Shown piece after piece: positions 26,883 to 37,922 of a stretch of 64,000 bases of DNA (its first letter is position 1; every line of letters begins with the position of its first letter). Both the position numbers and the translations under genes were made by a program. The notes under the pieces were generated by a model, which was given only the letters and a program-made list of their open reading frames with translations, made no database searches and was not told where the DNA came from. Origin of the DNA: an uncultured Gammaproteobacteria bacterium (lineage in GTDB: Bacteria; Pseudomonadota; Gammaproteobacteria; Steroidobacterales; UBA11654); assembly GCA_937801655.1 (NCBI GenBank), contig CALMWC010000011.1:1-64000 (forward strand). The letters run 5' to 3'.

Positions 26883-27815
26883 ATGAGCTTAAAAGAAGAA
26901 AATGAAGATAAATTTGGCAAAGTAGCCGTTCTTTATGGAGGTCATTCTTCAGAAAGAGATATTTCTCTAATTACTGGTAAAGCAGTTCATGAAGCATTAC
27001 TTAATTGCACTGTTGATTCACATCTAATTGATACTAGGGATGGGTTTATTGATCAATTGGTTCAAGATGATTTTAAATCTGCTTGGATTGCTCTCCATGG
27101 GTCTGATGGAGAAGATGGAAAAATACAAAGCATACTTAATTTATTGGGTATCAAATATACGGGGGCTAATACTTTAAGCTGCTCAATGACTATGAATAAG
27201 CTATTTTCAAAAAATATTCTTATTTCGAATGGCTTCCAAACTCCTGATTTTGTTCTTATAGATGATGAAAAAGACTATGAGTTTATTGAAAGTAGATTAG
27301 AGACACCTTTTGTTATGAAGCCATGTTCTCAAGGTTCTAGCATCGGAGTTTTTATTATTAAAGAAAAGAAAGATTTTAAAGAAAAATTGAAAGAGCTTTT
27401 GCAATTTAATGATTGGATTATTGCAGAGAAATATTATAAAGGTTCTGAATACACAGCAGGATTATTAAATGGTGAGGTATTACCATTGGTAAAAATTAAT
27501 GCTAGTAATGAAGAATTTTATAATTATGAAGCTAAATATTTTAGCGAAGATACTACATATATATGCCCAAGCGAATTAGATCAAAGTATAGAAAGTAAAG
27601 TTAAAGAAACTTGTTCAGATGTTTTCAATTTATTTAATATCAATAGTTGGGGTCGATTGGATTTTTTTATTAATGATGATAATCAACCTGTTTTTCTTGA
27701 ACTCAATACTGTTCCAGGCATGACTTCACATAGCTTAGTTCCAATGGCGGCAAAAGAAATAGGCATTAATTTTAATAATTTATGCTTAGAGATTTTAAGA
27801 ACTAGCACTGATTAA
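26883..27815 (+). CDS. ddl: D-alanine--D-alanine ligase
   Basis: 310 residues, an ATP-grasp ligase of DdlB length. VAVLYGGHSSERDISL, ALHGSDGEDGKIQ, PCSQGSSIGV, GRLDFFIN and the metal-binding FLELNTVPGMTSHSL are all present. It makes the D-Ala-D-Ala end of the stem peptide. Starts three bases after murB and ends one base before ftsQ. Confidence 0.95.
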   Translation: MSLKEENEDKFGKVAVLYGGHSSERDISLITGKAVHEALLNCTVDSHLIDTRDGFIDQLVQDDFKSAWIALHGSDGEDGKIQSILNLLGIKYTGANTLSCSMTMNKLFSKNILISNGFQTPDFVLIDDEKDYEFIESRLETPFVMKPCSQGSSIGVFIIKEKKDFKEKLKELLQFNDWIIAEKYYKGSEYTAGLLNGEVLPLVKINASNEEFYNYEAKYFSEDTTYICPSELDQSIESKVKETCSDVFNLFNINSWGRLDFFINDDNQPVFLELNTVPGMTSHSLVPMAAKEIGINFNNLCLEILRTSTD

Positions 27816-27816
27816 A

Positions 27817-28566
27817 GTGAATTTATTAAGAAATAATAAGAGGAAAAATAAAAGAGTTAGAAAGTATTATTTTTCAAAGAAAAAAAATACCTCTAAAAAA
27901 ATAAAACCAATTAAAATTCTATTAAGTATTACTGCTATATCATTATTAGTGGCCACTTATTTTGTTCTTAATAGACCAATAGAGACCATTGATTTGAATG
28001 GTGATTTTAAACGTGTATCAAAGAAAGTGATTCAGAATAATATCTCTAATATCACTGGACAAGGTTATTTAAATTTTAATATCAATGAATTAAAGCTAAC
28101 AATAGAATCAGTTAGCTGGGTTCAATCAGCAACAGTTGTAAAGAAGTGGCCAGATAAAATTGAGGTTACCATTATTGAAGATGATGTTATTGGACTATGG
28201 AATAATCAGTCAGTATTAAACTCATCAGGCGAAGTCTTTAATGTAGATAAACGAACTATTCCTTCAAATTTAATAAAATTCTATGGCCCTGAAGGCACAA
28301 ATAAAACTGTTTATGAGAATTATATTATTTTTAATAATGAGCTTATTGGAAGAGGGTTAATATTGGAGTCAATGGAGTTTAGTGTCCTTGGATCATGGTC
28401 TTTCACTATAAGACCTAAAATTAAGATAAAATTAGGGAAAAGTGAGCTAAGTCAAAGATTTGATCGATTTTTATTAGTTTGGGATGAATCTCTTTTAGAT
28501 AATTATGATCAAATATCATATATTGATTTTAGGTACACTGAAGGCTTTGCATTGAAGAGAAAATAA
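27817..28566 (+). CDS. ftsQ: Cell division protein FtsQ
   Basis: 249 residues: a very basic cytoplasmic N-terminus (about 1-30), one membrane helix (about 33-49), a POTRA domain starting RPIETIDLNGDFKRVSKKVI with VSWVQSATVVKKWPDKIEVTI, then the FtsQ beta domain (SSGEVFNVD). It links FtsBL to the divisome. GTG start immediately after ddl. Position between ddl and ftsA agrees. Confidence 0.93.
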   Translation: MNLLRNNKRKNKRVRKYYFSKKKNTSKKIKPIKILLSITAISLLVATYFVLNRPIETIDLNGDFKRVSKKVIQNNISNITGQGYLNFNINELKLTIESVSWVQSATVVKKWPDKIEVTIIEDDVIGLWNNQSVLNSSGEVFNVDKRTIPSNLIKFYGPEGTNKTVYENYIIFNNELIGRGLILESMEFSVLGSWSFTIRPKIKIKLGKSELSQRFDRFLLVWDESLLDNYDQISYIDFRYTEGFALKRK

Positions 28567-28584
28567 TAAGATTAAATAATAAGA

Positions 28585-29814
28585 ATGTCTAAATATAAAA
28601 CAAATGAGATTATTGCAGCAGTTGATATTGGAACATCAAAAATAGTTGTTCTGATAGCAGAAATTAATGAAGAAGATCAACTAAAGATTATCGGGGTGGG
28701 TATAGAAAAATCAGTAGGATTAAAAAAAGGAGTTGTAATTAATCTTGAAGCGACTGTTGATTCAATACACAGCGCTATAAGGCAAGCAGAGGAATTAGCT
28801 GGTTGCGAGATTAATACTGTTTTTGCTGGCATAGCTGGGAACCATGTTAGAAGCTATGATGGACATGGTTTTGTCAGAATCAATAAAGGAGAGGTATCTC
28901 AGAGTGATATTGATGGGGCAATAGATGCATCTAAAGCCATGAAGATTCCAGATGAAGAACACATACTTCACGTTCTGCCTAAGGACTTTATCATTGATGG
29001 CCAAGATGGGATTAGTGACCCAATAGGTATGTCTGGTGTTAGATTAGAAGCGGATGTTCATATTGTAACTGTCTCAAAGAGTGCTGAGGAAAATATTATT
29101 AAATCCTTAGAACGTTGTAACCTAGAAGTACAGGAAATTGTTTTAGAGCCTCTGGCTTCCAGTCTTTCAGTTTTATCGCATGATGAAAAAGATCTAGGGG
29201 TTTGCTTGGTTGATATTGGAGGTGGAACATCTGATATTGCTGTTTTTAAGGATGGGCAAATAATTACTACGAGAGTTATCCCTATTGGTGGTGATCATGT
29301 GACCAAAGACATTGCACATGAGCTAAGAACGCCACAAGATGAGGCTGAAGAATTAAAATTAAAATATGCATGCACACCTGAGATGTTAGATGAACTAAAA
29401 ATGATAGAAATACCTAGTCTGGGCGATAGACCTCCAAGAAGAACTGATTTAATGGTTTTGGCTAAGGTAGTTGAGCAAAGATATAATGAGTTATTCGAAG
29501 TCATCCTAGCTGAAATAGGAAAAATAAATTTTGGGAGTTTAAGAGCAGGAGTTGTTTTAACAGGCGGTACTTCTCAGTTAGACGGATGCACAAAGATAGC
29601 TGAGCAAATATTTCAATCAGATGTGAGAATTGGCTCTCCGAGACCAATGAGTGGGGCCTTTGAAACTATAGATAGTCCAATACATTCAACAGGAGCGGGT
29701 TTATTACTCTATGCATTGAATAAATATAAAATTAACCCCCTTAGTCTCGAACAACAAAAAATATCTCAATCTTTTTTTGAGAAAGTAAAATCATGGTTTG
29801 ATTCAAATTTATAA
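28585..29814 (+). CDS. ftsA: Cell division protein FtsA
   Basis: 409 residues, actin fold. VDIGTSKIVVLIAE (phosphate 1), the 1C subdomain, VDIGGGTSDIAVF (phosphate 2), VLTGGTSQLDG (adenosine motif), and a C-terminal amphipathic helix (FFEKVKSWFDSNL) for membrane binding. It tethers FtsZ. Here it is followed by lpxC with no ftsZ between; ftsZ lies 10 kb upstream in the same run. Confidence 0.96.
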   Translation: MSKYKTNEIIAAVDIGTSKIVVLIAEINEEDQLKIIGVGIEKSVGLKKGVVINLEATVDSIHSAIRQAEELAGCEINTVFAGIAGNHVRSYDGHGFVRINKGEVSQSDIDGAIDASKAMKIPDEEHILHVLPKDFIIDGQDGISDPIGMSGVRLEADVHIVTVSKSAEENIIKSLERCNLEVQEIVLEPLASSLSVLSHDEKDLGVCLVDIGGGTSDIAVFKDGQIITTRVIPIGGDHVTKDIAHELRTPQDEAEELKLKYACTPEMLDELKMIEIPSLGDRPPRRTDLMVLAKVVEQRYNELFEVILAEIGKINFGSLRAGVVLTGGTSQLDGCTKIAEQIFQSDVRIGSPRPMSGAFETIDSPIHSTGAGLLLYALNKYKINPLSLEQQKISQSFFEKVKSWFDSNL

Positions 29815-29899
29815 AATTAACAGTATAAATATGTTTGTAGCAGCTTCTTTATGGTATCTTGAATTGCTTTATTTATATGATTTAAAAGGATTTATTTAA

Positions 29900-30814
29900 A
29901 TGCTTCAGCAACGAACTATAGGGAAAAGTATTTCTGCATCTGGTGTAGGGTTACACTCAGGTAAGAAGGTTAATATGACTCTTCGTCCTGCAAATGAAAA
30001 CATAGGTATTGTTTTTAGGCGAGTTGACTTAGAACCAATTCAAGAAATTGAAGCCAAAGCAGAGTTTGTTTCTGATACGGTGCTTGGTACGACCATTACT
30101 AAAAATAGTGCTTCTGTGATGACAGTTGAACATCTTTTAGCTGCTTTTTCCGGATTAGGTATAGACAATGTCTATGTGGATCTAAAGGGACCTGAGATAC
30201 CTATAATGGATGGAAGTTGTATTTCATTTATATTATTAATTGAATCAGCTGGCATCAAAGAGCAAGATTCTCCTAAAAAGTTTCTTCGTATCAAGAAAAA
30301 TGTACGTGTTGAGGATGGGGAGAAATTTGCTGAGTTTAAACCATATGATGGGTATCGAATTTCATTTGAGATCGAATTTGACCACCCAATGATAAAAAAT
30401 AATATTACTCGATTGAGTCTAGATTTTTCTACTTTGACTTTCTTAAGAGAGATTAGTCGTGCTAGAACTTTTGGGTTTTTAAAAGAAATAGAAACATTGC
30501 GATCTAAAAACTTAGCTTTGGGTGGCAGTCTAGATAATGCCATAGTGCTTGATGAGTATAGGATATTAAATCAGGATGGACTGAGATTTGATGATGAATT
30601 AGTAAGGCATAAGATTTTAGATGTTGTTGGTGACCTTTATTTGATGGGGCATATCTTGGTAGGAGAATTTAATGGATTTAAATCGGGACATGATCTTAAT
30701 AACCAATTAATAATGAAATTATATTCAGATAAATCAGCTTGGGAAGAAATAGATGAATCAGAAATTAAAGACATTCCAATTTCATATTGGACAGCGGCTT
30801 TAGGTAAAATCTAA
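29900..30814 (+). CDS. lpxC: UDP-3-O-acyl-N-acetylglucosamine deacetylase LpxC
   Basis: 304 residues. The zinc ligands are in MTVEHLLAAFSGLGIDN and HKILDVVGDLYLMGH (His and Asp), and the catalytic His in SGHDLNNQL. IPIMDGS is conserved. It commits the cell to lipid A synthesis. The 85-base gap after ftsA may hold its own promoter. Its stop overlaps that of the convergent dciA gene by four bases (CTAA). Confidence 0.96.
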   Translation: MLQQRTIGKSISASGVGLHSGKKVNMTLRPANENIGIVFRRVDLEPIQEIEAKAEFVSDTVLGTTITKNSASVMTVEHLLAAFSGLGIDNVYVDLKGPEIPIMDGSCISFILLIESAGIKEQDSPKKFLRIKKNVRVEDGEKFAEFKPYDGYRISFEIEFDHPMIKNNITRLSLDFSTLTFLREISRARTFGFLKEIETLRSKNLALGGSLDNAIVLDEYRILNQDGLRFDDELVRHKILDVVGDLYLMGHILVGEFNGFKSGHDLNNQLIMKLYSDKSAWEEIDESEIKDIPISYWTAALGKI

Positions 30815-31101
30815 TTTTTAGTGTATGTCCTGAATTTTATTTTTTTAGGATTGATATCTAGATTGCTACATATTTTCTTTATATTGCTATCTTCATATCT
30901 AAGTCTTGCTGATATTTCATTGCTTTGAGTTTCTATAATTAAAGTATTTCTCTCATTCAAATAAGCAGCAACTATATACTGACCATAGGTGTTAATATTT
31001 TTCTGTAAATACTTAGTAAGGAGTGTCTTATCTTTAAGAACATCAGAAAAATTATCAATTTTTTTAAATCCTTTTCCGATTATTTCTGAGATATGTTTCA
31101 T
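30811..31101 (-). CDS. DciA/DUF721 family protein
   Basis: 96 residues. The region LTKYLQKNINTYGQYIVAAYLNERNTLIIETQSNEISARLRYEDSNI fits the KH-like DUF721 domain: a helix, then strands with a closing SAEWA-like helix (here NEISARLRY). DciA loads the replicative helicase in bacteria without DnaC. A minus-strand DUF721 gene between lpxC and secA is the usual gammaproteobacterial arrangement, which raises confidence above sequence alone. Confidence 0.75.
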   Translation of the reverse strand: MKHISEIIGKGFKKIDNFSDVLKDKTLLTKYLQKNINTYGQYIVAAYLNERNTLIIETQSNEISARLRYEDSNIKKICSNLDINPKKIKFRTYTKN

Positions 31102-31223
31102 TACTATTACGAATTCTAATAACTAAGGTAATTAAATTTTGTTCTATCTAGGTATAATAGCGTTCTTAATAAATCTATAAAAGAATTGAATGATAAAGGC
31201 ATCTAAAATATTAATCTAATTTT

Positions 31224-33950
31224 ATGAGTATTAGCTTCAGTAACATTTTTAAAAAGGTATTTGGCAGTAGCAATGAGAGACTGCTAAGTCAGTATTCTAA
31301 GACGATAGATAACATTAATGCTCTAGAAGAATCTCTAAAAAATCTTAGCGATGAAGATTTAAGAAATAAATCTGATCAACTTAAAATAAAATATAATAAA
31401 AATAAGAATTTAGATGAAATTCTTCCGGAAGCTTTTGCTGTAGTCAGAGAGGCATCTCAGAGGACAATTGGACTTAGACATTATGATGTTCAGCTAATTG
31501 GTGGTTTAGTTCTGCATAATGGAAAGATCTCTGAAATGAAAACAGGAGAGGGAAAAACCTTAGTCTCAACCTTGCCTGCATATCTTAATGCACTCACAGG
31601 TACGGGAGTTCATATTGTTACTGTTAATGAATATTTAGCAGAAAGAGATTCTGATTGGATGAGACCTATTTATGAATTCTTAGGCTTATCAGTGGGATTT
31701 ATTCATTCTGAACAAACACAATCAGATAAAAGAGCAGCTTACAATTGTGATATTACCTATGGAACCAATAATGAATTTGGATTTGATTATTTGAGGGATA
31801 ATTTATCTTATGATGAGCAATCCCAAGCTCAAGGCCAGCTTGGCTTTGCTATTGTGGATGAAGTGGATTCTATTTTGATTGATGAAGCTAGAACACCATT
31901 GATTATTTCTGGTCAAGCAGATCAAGGTACAGACTTGTATCTTAGAATGAATCAAATTGTTGATAAACTAAAACCCGCGCTCAGTGAAGATGAAACAATG
32001 GATTACACGATAGATGAGAAATCTAAACAAGTTTATTTAACTGAAGAAGGACATACTAATATCGAGAATATACTCATTGAACTAAAAATTCTCAGTTTAG
32101 GTGAAAGTCTGTATGACCCTAAAAATATTAAGCTAATGCATCACATCAATGCTGCAATTAGAGCACATAAATTATTTAAAAAAGATGTTGATTACATTGT
32201 TAAAGATGGGGAAGTGATTATAGTCGATGAATTCACCGGCAGAACCATGACAGGAAGAAGGTGGTCAGATGGACTGCATCAAGCTGTTGAAGCGAAAGAA
32301 GGACTGAGTATCAAGGAAGAAAATCAAACGGTAGCATCCATTACCTTTCAAAATTATTTTAGGCTGTATGAAAAACTATCAGGAATGACAGGTACCGCTG
32401 ATACAGAGGCATTTGAATTTCAACAGATTTATGGATTGGAAGTTGTGGTTATACCTACCCATGAAAAAATGGTAAGAGACGATTCATCAGATCTTGTTTA
32501 TCTCAACAGAAAGGGAAAATTTGAAAATATAATTAAAGATATAAAAGAAAGAAAATCAAGTGGCCAGCCTATCTTAGTTGGAACAGCTTCAATTGAAAAC
32601 AGTGAGTATATTTCAAGCCTTCTTGTAAAAGAGAATATAAAACATGAAGTGTTAAATGCTAAACAGCATAAAAAAGAATCAATTATTATTGCACAAGCCG
32701 GCCAACCTGGAGCTGTAACAATAGCTACCAATATGGCTGGAAGAGGAACGGATATAGTTTTGGGGGGTAATTTTGAGGCAGAGATAAAATTATCGGGTAA
32801 GAAAGTGGATGCAGAAAAAACAGAAGAGTTAAGGCAACAATGGGTAAAAAGAAATAGACGAGTAATTGATTCTGGAGGATTGCATATCATTGGAACAGAA
32901 AGACATGAATCCAGAAGAATTGATAATCAGCTCAGGGGACGATCAGGAAGACAAGGCGATCCAGGTTCAACTAGATTTTATTTATCAATGGAGGATGACC
33001 TACTAAGAATATTTGGTGATCCAGAAAGAACCAAAACCATGCTATCAAGAGTGGGCATGGAAGAAGGAGAAGCAATTGAGAGTAAACTTTTAACAAAACA
33101 AATAGAGAGAGCTCAAAGAAAGGTTGAGTCACATAATTTTGATATCAGAAAAAATCTTCTCGAGTATGATGATGTTGCCAATGATCAAAGATCAGTTATA
33201 TATCAGTTAAGAAATGATATTTTATCATCTGATACTATTGAAGATATTATCTCTGGTATCAGTAAGGAGTCTATCCAAGAATTAACAATACAATATGTGA
33301 GTACAGACTCTCAAGAAGAAGAATGGGACCTTGAAGGATTGTCTCAATCAATTTTTAATGATTTTTTGATTACACTAGATTTGGAAACCATAATTAATCA
33401 AGATGATTCTATTGGATCTGATCAGATTTGGAAAATAATTCATGATGAGTTTAAGAAAAACTATAGTGCAAAAGAACATGAAGTTGGGGAAAGACCAATG
33501 AGAGAAATTGAGAAAGCAGTTATGCTCCAACAGTTGGATTTTTATTGGAGGGAGCATTTGGCTGCTATGGATCATTTAAGGCAAGGAATACATTTAAGGG
33601 GTTACGCACAGAAGAATCCCAAGCAAGAGTATAAGAGAGAATCTTTTGAAATGTTTGCATACATGATGGATCAATTAAAGTTTAATGTGATTAGTATTTT
33701 ATCTAGAGCAAAGTTTAAGGGCGAGGAAGATGCTGCTGCTGTCAATGAACAATTACCAAAATTTGATGATGTTGAATTAAAACATCAAGAATCATCAGTC
33801 TTTAAAGCAACATCAAACCAGTCAGATTCAGGACGAAAAGAACCCATGAAGTCGACTTTTATTAGAGAGGATAAAAAAGTTGGTAGAAATGAACCATGCC
33901 CATGTGGATCAGGTAAAAAATATAAGAAATGTCATGGTATCCCTCAGTAA
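31224..33950 (+). CDS. secA: Preprotein translocase ATPase SecA
   Basis: 908 residues, full length. Walker A is MKTGEGKTL, the DEAD-like box is [28 protein letters not shown] and [10 protein letters not shown] are motifs V-VI, and the end [20 protein letters not shown] is the zinc-binding SecB/lipid tail. It drives protein export through SecYEG. Divergent from dciA, followed 31 bases later by mutT, the standard neighbour. Confidence 0.98.
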
Positions 33951-33981
33951 AATTTTCTAAGTATTTATTATATAAAAGAAC

Positions 33982-34368
33982 ATGTTGCAGGTATCGATTG
34001 GAATAATAAAGAACTCTAGTGATCAAATTCTTGTAAGCAATAGAGAAAAGAAAAACATCTACAATGATCATTGGGAATTTCCAGGAGGCAAACTCCAAGA
34101 TAGAGAGTTACCTGAAGAGGCCTTGGTTAGAGAACTAAATGAGGAGTTGGGGGTAGTTCCAATGCAATTTTTTCATATTGATAATATTAAATACCATTAC
34201 ACTGACTTCACGGTTGAACTTATACCATTTATCATAGAGAAATATTCAGGCGTGATAACAAGTAAAGAGGGACAGGGATTAAAATGGTTTTCATTAGAAC
34301 AACTCAACCAGATAAAAATTATACCTGCTAGCAAACCTATTATTAAATATCTGTTAGCTAATAATTAG
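33982..34368 (+). CDS. mutT: 8-oxo-dGTP diphosphatase MutT
   Basis: 128 residues, Nudix fold. The Nudix box runs GGKLQDRELPEEALVRELNE followed by ELGV, with all consensus Gly, Glu and Arg residues. It removes oxidised dGTP from the pool. The position after secA is the classic one. Its stop shares TTAG with the convergent zapD gene. Confidence 0.92.
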   Translation: MLQVSIGIIKNSSDQILVSNREKKNIYNDHWEFPGGKLQDRELPEEALVRELNEELGVVPMQFFHIDNIKYHYTDFTVELIPFIIEKYSGVITSKEGQGLKWFSLEQLNQIKIIPASKPIIKYLLANN

Positions 34369-35126
34369 CAAAGAGAAATCTTAAAATTAACATTGGACTT
34401 ATGCTGTTTTGAATCATCAGAATTAGTATCATATTCAAAGAATCGAACGGCAATTAAATGTTTTCCACCGCTTATTTCTGGATAAATGGATTTATCTTTC
34501 AAGAAAATTCTAACAAGTGAAATTTGAGTTTTTCTTTCAATTTGATGATTATAAAGGCCGTCAACTGCAACTGTTCCTATAGGTTCAGCGCTTTCTCTAA
34601 TCAGCCATAAAAGTTTTTCAATTCCTTTACAGATTGGAGCTATGACACTAATCCATGAATTAAGAAGGCGCTTTACTTTGACATCACTGGAATCAAGCCA
34701 ATGTTTATATTTAGGCATATCAAATTCAGCTTTTCCACCTGGAAGCGTATGGCGATGAAGTAAACTTGAGATGAATTCATTATTTCTTAATGGCTCTAGA
34801 TAGCCTGTTCCTATAGTGTCTACATTATTTTTAATATTTTCAAGATCTGAAAGTATATTTGCTGCAATATCTGAATCAGCATCAGGTACACTTTGGAATC
34901 TCTCCATTTGTACAATAAATCTTTCAAGATCAGCCAGCACCTCTCTTCTTACATCCGTTCTTGATAAAATTGAGTAGATTTCTAATAAACTATGAATGGA
35001 TGATCTAATGGCCCAGGGTCCTGAGGATTCTTGAGAGAAATATTTAAGTCTCTCATACAAAAATTCAATTCTCATGAAAGTTCTTAACCTTTCATTTAGA
35101 GGTAGTTCATAAATTCCTTTTGTCAT
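34365..35126 (-). CDS. zapD: Cell division protein ZapD
   Basis: 253 residues, the usual size of ZapD/YacF. YELPLNERLRTFMRIEFLYERL at the start, RSDVKREVLADLER-like and FISSLLHRHTLPGGKAEFDMPKYKHWL in the middle are family hallmarks. It bundles FtsZ filaments. Encoded 34 bases after coaE on the minus strand; the small zinc protein gene yacG that often follows is missing. Confidence 0.94.
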   Translation of the reverse strand: MTKGIYELPLNERLRTFMRIEFLYERLKYFSQESSGPWAIRSSIHSLLEIYSILSRTDVRREVLADLERFIVQMERFQSVPDADSDIAANILSDLENIKNNVDTIGTGYLEPLRNNEFISSLLHRHTLPGGKAEFDMPKYKHWLDSSDVKVKRLLNSWISVIAPICKGIEKLLWLIRESAEPIGTVAVDGLYNHQIERKTQISLVRIFLKDKSIYPEISGGKHLIAVRFFEYDTNSDDSKQHKSNVNFKISLC

Positions 35127-35160
35127 ATAAATTCTTACTTTTTAAAGGGTGGTTTAGTAT

Positions 35161-35781
35161 TTACTTTTTATAAGTTCTAATCAAATCTAAATAAAAATTA
35201 TGGATTTTCTTAACTTGATCTTCTAATTTTAACAATGAGTTATTTTTTTCATTTATCACTATTTCATTAGCAAATTTTAATCTTGTTTCTCTATCGATTT
35301 GATTACTCAGTATATTTTTAGCATATTCTTCAGTAACCCCATCTCGTTTCATTAATCTCTCCATCTGAGTTTCAGTTGAACAATCCACTACTAATATTCT
35401 ATTGGTAAACTCTTGAAATCCTGATTCAATCAAAAGAGGAACCTCAATAATTTTATATTCACCTCTTCTGCTCTTTATTTCAGCTTGTATAGTGCTCAGA
35501 ACTTTTGGATGAATGATTGATTCAAGTTTTTCTTTTTTACTTTTACTATTAAAAACAATAGTGCCTAATTTTTTTCTATCAATATCACCATTTTCACCAG
35601 TTATATTTTCCCCAAAATACTCAATAACTTCTGAGTATGCTGAGCCATTTATTTTTGTTAAATCATGTGAAATTTGATCAGCATCAATAATCGGTATAGA
35701 TAAATTTGAAAAAAACTTACACACAGTACTTTTGCCAGAAGCAATTCCGCCAGTCAAGCCTATGATTAGAGAATCTTTCAT
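35161..35781 (-). CDS. coaE: Dephospho-CoA kinase
   Basis: 206 residues. The P-loop is GLTGGIASGKSTV, then IDADQISHDL, FNSKSKKEKLESIIHP and VPLLIESGF. It phosphorylates dephospho-CoA in the last step of CoA synthesis. Divergent from sucC across 99 bases; paired with zapD as usual, though the pilD gene often upstream is absent. Confidence 0.95.
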   Translation of the reverse strand: MKDSLIIGLTGGIASGKSTVCKFFSNLSIPIIDADQISHDLTKINGSAYSEVIEYFGENITGENGDIDRKKLGTIVFNSKSKKEKLESIIHPKVLSTIQAEIKSRRGEYKIIEVPLLIESGFQEFTNRILVVDCSTETQMERLMKRDGVTEEYAKNILSNQIDRETRLKFANEIVINEKNNSLLKLEDQVKKIHNFYLDLIRTYKK

Positions 35782-35880
35782 AAAAAATAACTAAAAAATA
35801 TGTTTAATTACATTATAGTTTAGATCAAAATAGCCTAGTTGTAATAAGTTCTATTTTAAATAACTATTTTTCTTAGCTTT

Positions 35881-37044
35881 ATGAATCTACATGAGTATCA
35901 ATCAAAGCAAATATTTTTAGAATCGGGTATACCCGTCTTGGATGGTGGAATTGCAGTAAGTCCAGATGAAGCCTTTGAAATTGCTAAAAATCTTTCCACA
36001 AATACTTGGGTTGTAAAGGCACAAGTTCATGCTGGAGGGAGAGGAAAAGTGGGCGGTGTTAAGATCACCAAGAACATCGATGAAGTTAAGGATCTTGCTG
36101 AAAACATGTTGGGTACGAGACTTATTACTAAACAAACAGATATCAATGGCCTTCCAATTAATCATGTTTATATTGAAGCAGGCACTGAGATTATTGCAGA
36201 ATATTATTTTAGTTTGGTTATTGATCGAGCTAAAGAAACATGGACATTCATTGTTTCATCAGAGGGCGGAATGGATATAGAAGCAGTTGCAGATGATACT
36301 CCAGAAAAAATAATTAGATACTCAATAGATCCAAGTAAAGGTCTGTGTAATGATTCATTGCGCTCATTAGCAGAAAAGCTGAATTTCATGAACCACTTAT
36401 CGGACGAATTTATTGATTTTGCAAAAAAAGTATTTGAATTAGCTAAAAAAACAGATGCAAACCTAATTGAGGTTAATCCATTAATTATTGATGGAGATAA
36501 CCATTTGGTGGCTTTGGATTCAAAAATAGCGATTGAGGATAATGCTCTTTTTAGACAGCCTGAATTATATGAGTTAAGAGATCCAGAACAAGAGAATAAG
36601 CTAGAGGAAAAAGCATCTAACAATGATCTTAGCTATGTTTCTTTGGACGGCAATATTGCCTGCATGGTTAATGGTGCTGGTTTAGCGATGGCGACTATGG
36701 ATCTCATTAAGATTCATGGAGGCAGTCCAGCAAATTTCCTTGATGTCGGTGGTGGAGCCACTACCGAGAGAGTGACAGCTGCATTTGAGATTATTTTAGA
36801 AAATCCAAATGTTAAAGCTATTTTAGTGAATATTTTTGGTGGGATTGTGAGGTGTGATGTTATAGCTGATGGCATTATTAATGCAGTCAAGTCATCCAAT
36901 ATAACCATACCTATTATTGTAAGATTGGAAGGCACTAATGTAGAAAATGGTAAACTGAAATTAGAAGAATCTGGTTTGAAAATAATATCAGCTAATGACC
37001 TTACGGATGCAGCAGTTAAAGTAGTTGCATCTGCTGGAGTGTAA
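35881..37044 (+). CDS. sucC: Succinate-CoA ligase, beta subunit
   Basis: 387 residues. NLHEYQSKQIF start, ATP-grasp segments VKAQVHAGGRGKVGGV, EVNPLIIDGDNHLVALDSK, and GGATTERVTAAFEII near the end. With SucD it interconverts succinyl-CoA and succinate with NTP formation in the TCA cycle. The sucAB genes that often precede it are absent. sucD starts three bases after its stop. Confidence 0.97.
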   Translation: MNLHEYQSKQIFLESGIPVLDGGIAVSPDEAFEIAKNLSTNTWVVKAQVHAGGRGKVGGVKITKNIDEVKDLAENMLGTRLITKQTDINGLPINHVYIEAGTEIIAEYYFSLVIDRAKETWTFIVSSEGGMDIEAVADDTPEKIIRYSIDPSKGLCNDSLRSLAEKLNFMNHLSDEFIDFAKKVFELAKKTDANLIEVNPLIIDGDNHLVALDSKIAIEDNALFRQPELYELRDPEQENKLEEKASNNDLSYVSLDGNIACMVNGAGLAMATMDLIKIHGGSPANFLDVGGGATTERVTAAFEIILENPNVKAILVNIFGGIVRCDVIADGIINAVKSSNITIPIIVRLEGTNVENGKLKLEESGLKIISANDLTDAAVKVVASAGV

Positions 37045-37047
37045 ATT

Positions 37048-37917
37048 ATGAGTGTATTAATTAATTCTTCTTCAAAAATATTATGCCAAGGCATTACTGG
37101 TAGCCAAGGGACATTTCATACACAGCAGTGTATAGAATATGGAAGCTCGGTGGTTGCAGGAGTGACTCCTGGGAGAGGCGGTCAAAATCACTTGGACGTT
37201 CCTGTTTTTAATTCTGTTAAAGAAGCTAAAGAGAATTTAGAGATAGATGTCAGCATGATTTTTGTTCCTGCAAAATTTGCATCCGAGGCGATTATGGCTG
37301 CAATAGATGCTGAAATTGGATTGATTGTTTGTATAACAGAAGGGATACCTGTGCAAGATATGATTGCGGTGAAAGCTAAAATTAAGGATTCCAATTCAAA
37401 GTTAATTGGGCCTAATTGTCCTGGAATTATTACTCCTGACGAATCTAAAATCGGAATTATGCCAGGATTTATTCATAAGAAAGGTACTGTTGGTATTATT
37501 TCAAGATCAGGGACTTTGACTTATGAAGCAGTTCATCAAACAACTCACTATGGTATGGGACAGAGCACATGCATTGGTATTGGTGGCGACCCTATTAAAG
37601 GGCTAAATTTTATTGATTGTCTAGAGTTATTTGAGGCTGATCCTGATACTAAAGGCATTGTCATGGTAGGAGAAATTGGTGGATCAGATGAGGAAAAAGC
37701 TGCAATTTTTATCAAAGATAATATTTCAAAACCTGTTGTGGCTTATATTGCTGGTGTATCAGCGCCACCAGGGAAAAGAATGGGCCATGCTGGAGCGATT
37801 GTTACTGGCAAGGAAGGAACAGCGTCTGCCAAATATGAAGCTCTAAATGAAGCAGGAGTTCATACTGTTGAATCTCTAGCGTTGATTGGTGAGAAAATGT
37901 ATTCAGTTCTGAAATAG
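37048..37917 (+). CDS. sucD: Succinate-CoA ligase, alpha subunit
   Basis: 289 residues. CoA-binding N-terminal Rossmann part ([28 protein letters not shown]), [12 protein letters not shown], and the phosphohistidine loop [10 protein letters not shown]. Forms the alpha2beta2 or alphabeta enzyme with SucC. Ends five bases before the convergent bamD stop. Confidence 0.97.
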   Translation: MSVLINSSSKILCQGITGSQGTFHTQQCIEYGSSVVAGVTPGRGGQNHLDVPVFNSVKEAKENLEIDVSMIFVPAKFASEAIMAAIDAEIGLIVCITEGIPVQDMIAVKAKIKDSNSKLIGPNCPGIITPDESKIGIMPGFIHKKGTVGIISRSGTLTYEAVHQTTHYGMGQSTCIGIGGDPIKGLNFIDCLELFEADPDTKGIVMVGEIGGSDEEKAAIFIKDNISKPVVAYIAGVSAPPGKRMGHAGAIVTGKEGTASAKYEALNEAGVHTVESLALIGEKMYSVLK

Positions 37918-37922
37918 GTTTT

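Noticed and set aside
31102..31223. secA promoter at the TATAAT in the dciA-secA gap
   Set aside because: A TATAAT is present but no acceptable -35 lies at 16-18 bases, and such boxes are frequent by chance here.
32498..32890. A 130-codon minus-strand open frame inside secA
   Set aside because: It is antisense to a highly conserved part of SecA, with no recognisable domain or ribosome site.
36204..37094. Two long minus-strand open frames over sucC and the sucC-sucD junction
   Set aside because: They are antisense shadows of conserved coding sequence with Ser/Ile-rich composition and no motif.
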